A program made the position numbers and the translations under genes. A stretch of 64,000 nucleotides of DNA. It comes from Chryseobacterium paludis. Lineage in GTDB: Bacteria > Bacteroidota > Bacteroidia > Flavobacteriales > Weeksellaceae. Shown here piece by piece: positions 51,663 through 60,636 of this stretch; within the stretch, counting starts at the first letter, position 1; the number at the start of each line of letters is the position of its first letter. The notes beneath the pieces are model-generated. The model did not search any database. It saw only the letters and a list, made by a program, of their open reading frames with translations, and was not told the origin of the DNA. The stretch is from positions 3,571,001 through 3,635,000 of the forward strand of contig NZ_CP099966.1 in the NCBI RefSeq assembly GCF_025403485.1, read 5' to 3'.

Positions 51663-53204
51663 TTAAGAACTGCATGACAGGGTAGAGCATCCTGATATAT
51701 CATCATAGCTTGAAGGTCTCTTCTCAGAAAATTCAGGATAAATTTCCTGATATGGATTCTCTAATGCTTGGGTTAGTTTATCTAATAATTCTGTTTTACC
51801 ATCATTAATTTCTTCAATACATTGATATAAAAGATAATTTCTTAGGATAAACTTAGGATTTGTTTTTTGCATCAAATTCAAGGACTCTTTTTTTGTTATG
51901 TTATTTTTGGAGAGTCTTTCATTGTATTTCTGTATGAAATCTTCAAGTTTTCTCAACTTGTCATCAGTCAGATTTGTATAAGAAACATTCGCAAATAAAT
52001 CTTTTACATCGTTTTCTTGATCTACTTTTTCTAATTGATTGAAAAATAGGGTATGATCAAACTGCAGTTCCTGCATCAATCCTTGCCAGTTGCTGAAAAA
52101 ATCTTCATCCCCATTTATTAACTGATCAAAGCCAAACTTTCTACACAGCATTTTATCATGGGTTTCCCAAAAATAATTACCATAAGAATTCAAGGTATCT
52201 TCCAGAAATTTTTCATCTTTTATTAATGGATGAAGAGCATTGGCCAGCTGCCAGAGATTCCATTGTGAGATCTGTCCCTGTTTTCCAAATGCATACCTTC
52301 TTCCGGGTAGATCGGTGGTATTGGGTGTGAAATTTAAATCATACTCGTCCATCATTGAGTAGGGACCATAATCGATGGTTAATCCGAGAATTGACATATT
52401 ATCGGTATTCATTACTCCATGAACGAATCCCACTCTGAACCATTCTGTAGTCATATCCGCCGTTCTTGTACAGACGTTTTTAAAAAAATCCTTGTATTTC
52501 TGTGTATCTGATGATGTGATCTCCGGGTAGTAATTTTGAATGGTGAAGTCAACAAGATCCTGTAGTGTTTTATATTCCCTTTGGGCTGAAGCTAGTTCAA
52601 AATGTCCAAAACGGAGGAAGCTTTCGGCAGTTCTGATAATCACCGCTCCTTTTTCATTCTGAGGATTTCCATTGTACATCATATCTCTTACAACATCTTC
52701 TCCTGTAAAACATAGGCTTAAAGCCCTTGTTGTAGGGACTCCCAGATGATGCATTGCTTCGCTCATAAGATATTCCCGGACGGAAGATCTCAATACTGCA
52801 CGTCCATCTGCATGTCTTGAATAAGGAGTTGCTCCAGAGCCTTTCCATTGAATTTCGGTTTTTTGACCGGAATTATTTGTTATTTCACCCGCTAATATAG
52901 CTCTTCCATCTCCCAATTGACCTGCCCAATTTCCAAATTGATGTCCAGCATAAGCAGTAGCATACGATTGAATATTTGCAGGAAGATCATTTCCAACAAG
53001 AAAATTTATATCAGAACTTTCGAATTTGCCTAATCCACTTTCCTCTGAAAGTTTTTCATTAAAAGCAATTACTTTTGGATTTTCAAAACCCGCAGGATTG
53101 ATGGTTGAAAATAACACTTTTGGAGTAACTCTTTGCATAGGGTTTCCCGAAAAATCTCCTGGAAAGTTTTTTAGAAAGGGCTGTCTGATCTTTTCAATAT
53201 TCAT
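51663..53204 (-). CDS. selO: Protein adenylyltransferase SelO (YdiU/UPF0061)
   Basis: A 513-residue pseudokinase-fold enzyme that transfers AMP from ATP to protein Ser/Thr/Tyr residues. Core motifs are YAGHQFGNWAGQLGDGRAIL (about 84-103), GSGATPYSRHADGRAVLRSS, and VHGVMNTDNMSILGLTIDYG with the metal-binding Asn/Asp. The C-terminus ends LSCSS: the Cys third from the end corresponds to the selenocysteine of eukaryotic SELENOO. SelO is linked to redox stress in E. coli. The promoter box ends 5 nt before the ATG, implying a leaderless transcript. Confidence 0.95.
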   Translation of the reverse strand: MNIEKIRQPFLKNFPGDFSGNPMQRVTPKVLFSTINPAGFENPKVIAFNEKLSEESGLGKFESSDINFLVGNDLPANIQSYATAYAGHQFGNWAGQLGDGRAILAGEITNNSGQKTEIQWKGSGATPYSRHADGRAVLRSSVREYLMSEAMHHLGVPTTRALSLCFTGEDVVRDMMYNGNPQNEKGAVIIRTAESFLRFGHFELASAQREYKTLQDLVDFTIQNYYPEITSSDTQKYKDFFKNVCTRTADMTTEWFRVGFVHGVMNTDNMSILGLTIDYGPYSMMDEYDLNFTPNTTDLPGRRYAFGKQGQISQWNLWQLANALHPLIKDEKFLEDTLNSYGNYFWETHDKMLCRKFGFDQLINGDEDFFSNWQGLMQELQFDHTLFFNQLEKVDQENDVKDLFANVSYTNLTDDKLRKLEDFIQKYNERLSKNNITKKESLNLMQKTNPKFILRNYLLYQCIEEINDGKTELLDKLTQALENPYQEIYPEFSEKRPSSYDDISGCSTLSCSS

Positions 53205-53209
53205 AGGTA

Positions 53210-53241
53210 CAAAGATACGACAATAAAAAAAGACCTTTCAA
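53210..53241 (-). promoter_or_regulatory. Promoter of selO, overlapping the upstream terminator
   Basis: TTG (53239-53241), a 21-bp spacer and TATCTTTG (53210-53217) on the minus strand. The TTG lies inside the terminator stem at 53231-53257. The ATG is at 53204, so the message is probably leaderless. Confidence 0.7.
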
Positions 53242-53257
53242 ATTGCTTGAAAGGTCT
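53231..53257 (-). terminator. Terminator of the ricT-gldH-PBP1a operon
   Basis: A perfect 11-bp stem (AGACCTTTCAA with TTGAAAGGTCT), a 5-nt loop and a following T run on the minus strand, 22 bp after the PBP stop. Confidence 0.9.
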
Positions 53258-53278
53258 CATGTATTTATAAAAGAGAAA

Positions 53279-55651
53279 TTATTTATTAAAATCAATCTCT
53301 TCACCTGTATTCAGGTTTTCATTGACGTTCTCTTCTTTCTTACCAGAACTCGTTTTTGGAGTCTGATCTACTGGTTTTGGATTTTTAATTTCGTCAATGG
53401 TCTGAAGGCCTCCATCATCTCCATAGCCACCACTCAAACCTTTTAGGTCAGAACATCCGTCTTTCCAGTCTGATGGTTTTACAAATTTATCATCAGGAGT
53501 GATTCCTAAGCTTTTATCAGCCCAGACTTTTTTCATAAAGATAGCCCAGATTGGTAATGCCATTCTCGCTCCTTGTCCTTCACCAGTCCCAAAGAAGTGG
53601 GTCGCTCTGTCTTCCCATCCAACCCAGGCACCTGTAGCTAGTTTTGGAGTGATTCCCATGAACCAACCGTCTGAGTTATTCTGTGTAGTACCTGTTTTAG
53701 CAGCAATTTCTACTGCTTTTGAAATCCCTCTTCTTGAAAGTTCTCCTGAAGCGGTACCGAATTGTGCTACCCCTTTCATGAGTTCAATCATGGTATAGGC
53801 GTAACGAGGGTTCATTACCTCTTTTGGATCTACATTTACTTCTTTAATCACCCTTCCATTAGCATCTTCAATCCTCCAGATCATTTCCGGTTTGTTGTGG
53901 TTTCCATAATTAGCAAAAGTACTGTAAGCTCCTAGCATTTCATAAATCGTAATATCGGATGAACCTAAAGCAATGGTATTGTTTCTTGGTATTTCTTCCG
54001 TAACTCCCAGATCTCTGGCTGTTTGTATTACTGCATCTACCCCAGTCATCTCGATAAGACGTGCTGCAACCGGGTTTTGAGAATGAGCTAAAGCATCTTT
54101 TAGAGTTAGCATTCCTCCTCTACCAGGGACGTGCCATCCGTTGTGGTCATAGGTTCCATTTGAAACTGCTGAACAAGGAGTCATTCCTAATTTCATAATA
54201 GCAGTTGCATATACGAAAGGCTTAAATGTGGAACCAACCTGTCTCTTACCTTGTTTAATGTGATCATATTGGAAATGCTGCCAGTCAATTCCTCCTACCC
54301 AGGCTTTAATCTCCCCGGTTCCTGGAACCATAGACATTAGTCCTGCCTGAGCAATTTGCTTGTGATATCTGATAGAATCCCAAGGTGACATTTCAACTTC
54401 TTCTTCTCCATTCCATGTAAAACGTGATGTTTTTATAGGTTTATGGAATTCCATTAGAATTGAGTCTTCAGATACTCCCGCAGCTTTTAGAAGTTTATAA
54501 CGTCCGGTTCTTTTCATCGCCTGTGTCATAACACCATTAATCTGCTTATCTGTTAAATAGTAGAATGGTCTGTTTTTTCTACCTCTTTGCTCCGCGTCAA
54601 ATCTTTTCTGTAGATCAGTTAAGTGTTCCTTGATCGCCTCTTCCGCATATTTTTGCATTTTAGAGTCAAGGGTCACATATATTTTCAGCCCGTCTTTATA
54701 AAGGTTTAATTTTTTACCGGTTTCTTTCTCGTGATCTTTAAGATAGTTGTCAATCTCTTTTTTCAGATAAAACTTATAGTAAGCAGAATAGTCATCATTG
54801 ATGTTTTTGATTGGATGGTAATCCAAGGTAATAGGAGTTGCTACAGCTTTACTATAGGTATCTTCATCAATATAACCTGTTTTTTGCATTTGCTCCAAAA
54901 CAACATCCCTTCTCGCTTTTGCTCTTGTTTCATTACGCATTGGGTTGTTTTTTACCGGATTTTCCAACATGGCAACAAACATAGCAGCCTCAGGTAATGT
55001 AAGCTGACTTGTCGTTTTATTAAAATAAATTTTTGAAGCCATTTCAATTCCGTTTGCATTGTATAAAAAGTCAAACTTGTTGAAATATAATGTTACAATT
55101 TCTTCTTTTGTGTATCTTCTTTCAAGACTTACAGCAACCACCCATTCTTTTAACTTTTGGAAAACAGCTTTGATTTTATTATCTGCTCTTTTACCTGTGA
55201 AAAGCAATTTTGCTAACTGCTGAGTGATCGTAGAACCACCACCTCTTCCTCCACCAAAAACAACAGCTCTGGCAACGGATTGTAAATCAATTCCTGAGTG
55301 TTCCTTGAAACGCTCATCTTCTTTAGCCTGTAAAGCATAAACAAGAAAAGGAGGAAGGTCCTTGTATGTAATAGGTTGAGTTTTTTCTTTTTCAAATTTA
55401 CCCAATAGAACACCATCCGAAGAATAAATTTGAGAAGCCACATAAATATCAGGATTTTCAAGCTCTTCTACATCAGGCATTTCACCAAGAAAGCCTTGAG
55501 AAACGGCAAAGAAAAGCCCTGAAATACCTAAGACAACAACAATAAGTCCAAGCCAAATAAATTTAGCCCATTTTTTCCAAGAAGTATTTTTTTTGGGTGG
55601 AAGTGGAAAGGTTTTTCCTTTGCTTCCTGTGTTTTTTTTGTTTTCTTCCAT
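53279..55651 (-). CDS. Class A penicillin-binding protein 1A
   Basis: A 790-residue bifunctional peptidoglycan synthase. It has a basic cytoplasmic tail, a membrane helix at about 30-52, and a GT51 glycosyltransferase domain at about 75-260 with catalytic Glu111 in AKEDERFKEHSG and GGSTITQQLAKLLF. The transpeptidase domain (about 430-720) has nucleophile Ser474 in GSTFKPF, SQN at 524-526 and KTGT at 652-655. A disordered Asp/Asn/Lys tail ends the protein. It lies 6 bp after gldH, in an operon with ricT and gldH. Confidence 0.94.
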   Translation of the reverse strand: MEENKKNTGSKGKTFPLPPKKNTSWKKWAKFIWLGLIVVVLGISGLFFAVSQGFLGEMPDVEELENPDIYVASQIYSSDGVLLGKFEKEKTQPITYKDLPPFLVYALQAKEDERFKEHSGIDLQSVARAVVFGGGRGGGSTITQQLAKLLFTGKRADNKIKAVFQKLKEWVVAVSLERRYTKEEIVTLYFNKFDFLYNANGIEMASKIYFNKTTSQLTLPEAAMFVAMLENPVKNNPMRNETRAKARRDVVLEQMQKTGYIDEDTYSKAVATPITLDYHPIKNINDDYSAYYKFYLKKEIDNYLKDHEKETGKKLNLYKDGLKIYVTLDSKMQKYAEEAIKEHLTDLQKRFDAEQRGRKNRPFYYLTDKQINGVMTQAMKRTGRYKLLKAAGVSEDSILMEFHKPIKTSRFTWNGEEEVEMSPWDSIRYHKQIAQAGLMSMVPGTGEIKAWVGGIDWQHFQYDHIKQGKRQVGSTFKPFVYATAIMKLGMTPCSAVSNGTYDHNGWHVPGRGGMLTLKDALAHSQNPVAARLIEMTGVDAVIQTARDLGVTEEIPRNNTIALGSSDITIYEMLGAYSTFANYGNHNKPEMIWRIEDANGRVIKEVNVDPKEVMNPRYAYTMIELMKGVAQFGTASGELSRRGISKAVEIAAKTGTTQNNSDGWFMGITPKLATGAWVGWEDRATHFFGTGEGQGARMALPIWAIFMKKVWADKSLGITPDDKFVKPSDWKDGCSDLKGLSGGYGDDGGLQTIDEIKNPKPVDQTPKTSSGKKEENVNENLNTGEEIDFNK

Positions 55652-55657
55652 TTATGG

Positions 55658-56119
55658 TTACGGTTTAGCCGTTTCTATTTTTACTCCAATATCTTCAATC
55701 CCAGGAAGGAAGTCATTTCTCATTGCTTGTATTAATCCAATTTCATACTTCCCTTTTTCTGGAAATTTATAATTCAATTTATACTGAAAAAGAGTTTCCT
55801 TCGTGTCTCCAAAACCTGTACCAAGCCATTCTCCATTTGGTTTTGTAAGGACATAGTTTAAGGTATCTGTCTCTTTTTTCTTGTTCTGAAGATTAGTGAA
55901 ATTAACAATAAACCTTATATTGCTGTAAGGGTAATTGTTATTATTTCTTACAACAAATATAATATTTTTAGGATTCTGTGGATCCGAAATTTCAAGATTA
56001 AATTTTTGCTCACTTTTCTTATTCCATTTGTTATCAACAGAATTCATTGTAACGTTTTCTCCTGAAGAATTGCAACTCAAGAAAAGAATAAGGGATAGTA
56101 ATCCTAAAATTTTATGCAT
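55658..56119 (-). CDS. gldH: Gliding motility lipoprotein GldH
   Basis: A 153-residue lipoprotein with lipobox LFLSC (Cys16). It fits GldH: FVVRNNNNYPYSNIRFIVNF, GEWLGTGFGDTKETLFQYK and a C-terminal KGKYEIGLIQAMRNDFLPGI. GldH is needed for gliding and T9SS function in Flavobacterium, although many Chryseobacterium relatives do not glide visibly. Its ATG overlaps the ricT stop by 8 nt (ATGCATAA), a translational-coupling arrangement, and PBP1a follows. Confidence 0.92.
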   Translation of the reverse strand: MHKILGLLSLILFLSCNSSGENVTMNSVDNKWNKKSEQKFNLEISDPQNPKNIIFVVRNNNNYPYSNIRFIVNFTNLQNKKKETDTLNYVLTKPNGEWLGTGFGDTKETLFQYKLNYKFPEKGKYEIGLIQAMRNDFLPGIEDIGVKIETAKP

Positions 56120-57476
56120 TGTTATCTTTTTTTGGAGGAAATTTCTTTTTAAATTTTTTCTTGTTCGGATTTTGTTGCGGTTTTTTGTCAGGATCAGATA
56201 CAGCTTCTGCTTTTTCTAATTGAACTTTTGGCTGTTGAGGCCTTGGTTGTTTTGGATTGTGATTAGAATTTGCATTTTCTGATCTCTCAGGTCTTTCAGG
56301 TCTGTTTTTTCTAGGTCCCTGATTATTGTTTGGCCTGTTTTGATTGTTATTCTGATTCTGATTTCTGTTTTTATTGAAAGCTTTATTCTTTTTCTCAAAC
56401 CTGTCAACGCTGTTTTCCTGAATCAAATCAATACTTTGTAATGGGATGTCAGGCTGTTTAAGATCTTCAAGTGGCAGAATCTTTTCACCGCGTTTATTTT
56501 TAGAAATAAACTGTTTTACAAGATCAATATCGAAATCATACCAAGCTACTGAACTGTCAACATAAGCGAACCACATTTTCTTTTTGAAAACATCAATTTT
56601 GATACAGAAAGCTCTTCCTTTTTCTGTATCTAATGTTGTTGATGAAGAAGGGAAATTGCTTAATGCATCAAGATAACTGTCCAATTCATAATTAAGACAG
56701 CATTTTAGCTTGCCACATTGTCCAGCCAGTTTTTGAGGATTAATACTAAGCTGCTGATATCTTGCAACATTCGTATTTACCGATCTGAAATCCGTTAGCC
56801 AGGTTGAGCAGCAAAGCTCTCTACCGCATGAACCGATACCCCCAATTTTTGCAGCTTCCTGTCTAAAACCGATTTGTTTCATATCGATCTTAGTTCTGAA
56901 CGTTGAAGCATATTCTTTTATCAACTGCCTGAAATCTATTCGGTTATCTGCAGTATAATAAAATGTTACTTTCGAAGCGTCACCCTGATATTCAACATCA
57001 GTAACTTTCATTTCAAGCCCAAGACCGTGAGCAATTTTTCTTGCCTGAATCTTTACGCTATCTTCTTTTTTTCTTGCTTCCTGCCAAACTTCAATATCTT
57101 TCTGATTGGCCAATCTGTATATTTTTAGTGAGGTTTCTTCAGAAGATTTTTTCTTTTTCATCTGAATTTTCACTAATTCGCCGGTGAGACTTACCACACC
57201 AACATCATGTCCGGGACTCGATTCTACGGTGACTACACTACCTATATGTAAAGGAACATTATTTACATTTTTATAAAACGCTTTTCTGTCATTTTTAAAT
57301 CTAACTTCTACAAAATCACACCTGTTAGAAGGAGGATTGTTGATGTTAGACAGCCAGTCGAAAACACTTAATTTATAACTATTACCACAGGTATTTACAC
57401 TTTCACAACCATTCGCGGATTTCTTGGGTCCGCAAGAATGCGCAGAATCGCCGGATGTTTTACATCCACAACTCAT
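56112..57476 (-). CDS. ricT: RicT-like PSP1-domain protein (regulatory Fe-S complex subunit)
   Basis: A 454-residue protein. Residues 1-35 hold a Cys-rich start (six Cys in pairs such as CGC and SCG). The PSP1 core (about 40-290) includes FKNDRKAFYKN, GRELCCSTWL, and GQCGKLKCCLNYE with Cys clusters that in Bacillus RicT help bind a [4Fe-4S] cluster with RicA and RicF. The last 100 residues are Asn/Gln/Pro/Lys low-complexity. RicT affects RNase Y in Bacillus; the role here is unclear. TAAATTTG at 57497-57504 precedes the operon with gldH and PBP1a. Confidence 0.9.
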   Translation of the reverse strand: MSCGCKTSGDSAHSCGPKKSANGCESVNTCGNSYKLSVFDWLSNINNPPSNRCDFVEVRFKNDRKAFYKNVNNVPLHIGSVVTVESSPGHDVGVVSLTGELVKIQMKKKKSSEETSLKIYRLANQKDIEVWQEARKKEDSVKIQARKIAHGLGLEMKVTDVEYQGDASKVTFYYTADNRIDFRQLIKEYASTFRTKIDMKQIGFRQEAAKIGGIGSCGRELCCSTWLTDFRSVNTNVARYQQLSINPQKLAGQCGKLKCCLNYELDSYLDALSNFPSSSTTLDTEKGRAFCIKIDVFKKKMWFAYVDSSVAWYDFDIDLVKQFISKNKRGEKILPLEDLKQPDIPLQSIDLIQENSVDRFEKKNKAFNKNRNQNQNNNQNRPNNNQGPRKNRPERPERSENANSNHNPKQPRPQQPKVQLEKAEAVSDPDKKPQQNPNKKKFKKKFPPKKDNNA

Positions 57477-57496
57477 ATAACTAATATTTAATCTTG

Positions 57497-57504
57497 CAAA
57501 TTTA
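57497..57504 (-). promoter_or_regulatory. -7 box upstream of ricT
   Basis: TAAATTTG on the minus strand, 20 nt before the ricT ATG; no TTG at -33. Confidence 0.45.
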
Positions 57505-57725
57505 TATATTTTTATCTTTATGTAATTCTAAAAAATTCAAATATTCCATAACATCATTGTTTAATCTTAAACAAATATTACAATTGTTCAATAAAATATT
57601 ATCAATGTGCTAGTATATATGCTTTTAGACTGATGTTTTCCCAAAGTGTTATTTTAAACATAATTTTCTTTTCCTGTAATGTTTAAAATATTAAGAAATA
57701 TTAACAGACCTATTCAAAATAATTT

Positions 57726-57733
57726 TATATTTG
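57726..57733 (+). promoter_or_regulatory. -7 box upstream of the FadL-type gene
   Basis: TATATTTG matches TAnnTTTG, 19 nt before the ATG. Nothing fits -33. Confidence 0.45.
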
Positions 57734-57752
57734 GGTTATATAATAATAGTCT

Positions 57753-58991
57753 ATGAAAAAAATATTAGTATCAACTGCTTTATTGGCAGGTGTTTTATCT
57801 TACGCCGGAGGCTTCAGAGTTTCCTTGCAAGGGGTAAAACAATTGGCAATGGCACATACTAGTGCTCATGCTGAAGATGCAAGTGTGGCGTTTTTTAACC
57901 CTGCAGGTATGTCATTCATTCCTTCTAAACTGAGTATAGTTGCCGGAGGATTTGGAGCAAGTAACAAAGTTACTTTTCAGAATTTGAATACTTTACAGAG
58001 TACAGAAACTGATAATCCTATTGGGACACCGATATATGCGGCTATTGCTTATAAACCGCTAGAAAATCTATCAGTAGGTTTTAGTTTTTCAACGCCTTTT
58101 GGTAGTACTATTGAGTGGCCAAATAATTGGGAAGGAAGAGAAATGGTTCAGAAACTAGAACTAAAAAGCTTTTATTTCCAGCCAATGGTTTCTGTAAAAT
58201 TGGCACCATGGTTAGCTTTTGGGGCAAGTTATATTTATGCAAGAGGAAAGGTGGATTGGGATAAAGCTGTTACCCAGTTTGGAGGAGAGGTTAATATTAA
58301 TGACGAAAAAGCAAGTGGACATGGATACGGCTTCGGTTTCTATTTCAGACCGGAAGAAAAACTTGATATAAGTATTGCCTACCGTTCACCTGTTGATATG
58401 AAAGCTAAAAACGGAACAGCAACATTTAAATTCCCATCACAATCTATCTATTCATTATTAGGTCTGGGTGCTAACGGACAGGATAGCTTTACGGCGACTT
58501 TACCTTTAGTAGAAGAATATACGGTTGGTTTAACATATAAAATTACTCCAAAATGGTTGGTTTCTGCCGACTTTAACTATCATGGATGGGAAAGATACAG
58601 CAAACTAACATTAGATTTTGCAAATGCTCCTATTGGAAATCAGCCAGGAGACCCAACAATTCTTGTTGCTCCTAAAAACTTTAGAAATTCAAAAACATTC
58701 AGATTGGGAACACAGTATGCATTCAGTGATATGATCTTTGGTCGTCTTGGTGCTTATTATGATGAATCTCCTTATTCTGATAATAACTTTATTGCTGAAA
58801 CACCTTCGTTTAATACCTATGTAGTAACAGGAGGGGTAGGGTTTAAACTAAAGCAATTTGGAGTTGATATTGCCGGAGGGTATGCAATGCCTCAAGCCAG
58901 AGACGTAAATAATACCAATCTTGGTTTCGTTGGACAGGCTAAAGCTACCGCGTTCTATTTTGGTCTAGGCTTATCTTATAACCCATTTTAA
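57753..58991 (+). CDS. OmpP1/FadL-family outer-membrane transporter
   Basis: A 412-residue outer-membrane beta-barrel precursor with a signal peptide (1-18). The family N-terminal hatch motif is visible as QLAMAHTSAHAEDASVAFFNPAGM (in two parts, about 30-52), where NPAGM is diagnostic. FSFSTPFGSTIEWPNNWEGR and a C-terminal AFYFGLGLSYNPF, ending in Phe, support a 14-strand barrel. FadL relatives carry long-chain fatty acids or other hydrophobic compounds. It is co-oriented with the GDSL-like gene 10 bp later and is probably co-transcribed with it. Confidence 0.93.
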   Translation: MKKILVSTALLAGVLSYAGGFRVSLQGVKQLAMAHTSAHAEDASVAFFNPAGMSFIPSKLSIVAGGFGASNKVTFQNLNTLQSTETDNPIGTPIYAAIAYKPLENLSVGFSFSTPFGSTIEWPNNWEGREMVQKLELKSFYFQPMVSVKLAPWLAFGASYIYARGKVDWDKAVTQFGGEVNINDEKASGHGYGFGFYFRPEEKLDISIAYRSPVDMKAKNGTATFKFPSQSIYSLLGLGANGQDSFTATLPLVEEYTVGLTYKITPKWLVSADFNYHGWERYSKLTLDFANAPIGNQPGDPTILVAPKNFRNSKTFRLGTQYAFSDMIFGRLGAYYDESPYSDNNFIAETPSFNTYVVTGGVGFKLKQFGVDIAGGYAMPQARDVNNTNLGFVGQAKATAFYFGLGLSYNPF

Positions 58992-59001
58992 TTGAAAGAC
59001 T

Positions 59002-60552
59002 ATGAAAAAAATTATAATTTCTACAATCGCTGTCTCTGCTCTTTTATTTATGACAAGCTGCGAAAATGATTTTGATACGGATGTAAAAGATATCCAAGTG
59101 GATAAAGGTGAAGCAAACTTTTCTAAGTATGTTGCATTAGGTAATTCATTAACTTCAGGGTATAGAGATGGTGCTCTTTATTTAGATGGACAAAATGAAT
59201 CTTATCCATCAATGATTGCTCAACAAATGAAACTTGTTGGAGGTGGTGAGTTTAAGCAGCCATTAATGCCAGATAATAACGGTGGGCTGATCTTAAATAG
59301 TCTTATAGGTCCAGTTCAGATTGCTAATACAAAATTATTTATTAATGCTTTTGTAAATGGGTCCCCGGATATTAAAAATGCAAATAATAATACTGCAACC
59401 GCAGTTGTTAATACAATTCTAACAGGTCCTTTTAATAATATGGGAGTACCGGGAGCAAAAGTAGCTCATTTACTGGCTCCGGGATATGGAAATATCCAAG
59501 GAATTCCGGCAAAAACAGCTAATCCTTATTTTGTGAGATTTGCTTCAAGTCCTACAACATCTGTAATAGCTGATTTTAAAGCACAAAATCCTACATTCTT
59601 TTCATTATGGATAGGAAATAACGATGCATTACTATATGCTCTTGCAGGAGGAGATGCTACAGTTGAAACACTTACACCGCCAGCACAGTTTACACAGTAT
59701 TACAATGCATTAATTAATGAAATAGCATCAACAAATGCTAAAGGGGTAATAGCAAATATTCCAAGTGTTACTTCTATTCCCTCTCTAACGACAGTGCCAT
59801 ACAATCCTTTAACAGCAGCTGTTCTGGGAGGTGGTAATGTAACTGTTGGAAATGCAACTATAGATAACTTAAATACTAATTTATACGGTCCATTAAGTCA
59901 GATATTAACGGCTATTGGTGCTGGAGACAGAATAAAGCTACTTTCTAAAACGGATTCAAACCCTTTGCTTATCGTCGATGAAAGTCTGGCTCCTTTAAAT
60001 AATCAGATTACCGGTGCAGCATTGGCTTCGGGCAACCCAACCCTAGTGGCTTTAGCGCCATATTTAGGGGCAACTTATGGTCAGGCAAGACAGGCTAAAG
60101 CTGGAGATTTGGTTCCTTTAACTTCAAAAGCTGAAATAGGAACACTTCAAACATTGCCTCCGGGAGTTCCTGCAGCACTTGGAGCAAAGGGAATTGCTTA
60201 CCCATTTGCAGATAAATATGTGCTGACATTAACAGAAGTTACAGATGTAAATACGGCTATTGATGCTTACAATGTTACCATTAAGGCAGCAGCAGATTCT
60301 AAAGGATATGCATTTGTTGATGCGAATAAAAAAATGGTTGAGCTTAATAATCAATCTGGGATTTCATTTGATGGAGTAAAGTATACGGCTAAATTTGTAA
60401 CAGGCGGTGCTTTCTCTCTTGATGGAGTTCACTTGACTGGTAGAGGATATGCCATTGTTGCTAATGAATTTATTAAATCTATTAACGCAAGGTATAAATC
60501 TACATTACCACAGATAAACGCGAACAATTATTCGGGAATAAAATTCCCTTAA
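59002..60552 (+). CDS. GDSL/SGNH-hydrolase-like lipoprotein
   Basis: A 516-residue lipoprotein with lipobox LFMTSC (Cys20). Near residues 44-54, VALGNSLTSGY matches the SGNH block I with Asn in place of the usual Asp (GNSLT rather than GDSLT). FSLWIGNNDALLYAL resembles block III, and SLDGVHLTGRGYAIVANEF, with Asp and His, resembles block V. It may be an esterase or lipase on the membrane surface. It lies 10 bp after the FadL-type gene, a common pairing that suggests processing of a lipid imported by the porin (inference). Confidence 0.85.
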   Translation: MKKIIISTIAVSALLFMTSCENDFDTDVKDIQVDKGEANFSKYVALGNSLTSGYRDGALYLDGQNESYPSMIAQQMKLVGGGEFKQPLMPDNNGGLILNSLIGPVQIANTKLFINAFVNGSPDIKNANNNTATAVVNTILTGPFNNMGVPGAKVAHLLAPGYGNIQGIPAKTANPYFVRFASSPTTSVIADFKAQNPTFFSLWIGNNDALLYALAGGDATVETLTPPAQFTQYYNALINEIASTNAKGVIANIPSVTSIPSLTTVPYNPLTAAVLGGGNVTVGNATIDNLNTNLYGPLSQILTAIGAGDRIKLLSKTDSNPLLIVDESLAPLNNQITGAALASGNPTLVALAPYLGATYGQARQAKAGDLVPLTSKAEIGTLQTLPPGVPAALGAKGIAYPFADKYVLTLTEVTDVNTAIDAYNVTIKAAADSKGYAFVDANKKMVELNNQSGISFDGVKYTAKFVTGGAFSLDGVHLTGRGYAIVANEFIKSINARYKSTLPQINANNYSGIKFP

Positions 60553-60576
60553 AATATCAAAGAAATAAAAACTTAG

Positions 60577-60603
60577 AAACCACAAGAGTAATTCTTGTGG
60601 TTT
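60577..60603 (+). terminator. Terminator after the GDSL-like gene
   Basis: An 11-bp stem (AAACCACAAGA with TCTTGTGGTTT) and a 5-nt loop followed by a run of T. Confidence 0.88.
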
Positions 60604-60608
60604 TTTTT

Positions 60609-60616
60609 TAAATTTG
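60609..60616 (+). promoter_or_regulatory. -7 box of prs
   Basis: TAAATTTG directly after the upstream terminator's T run, 20 nt before the prs ATG. Confidence 0.5.
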
Positions 60617-60636
60617 CAAAATCTTAAAAAGTAAAA

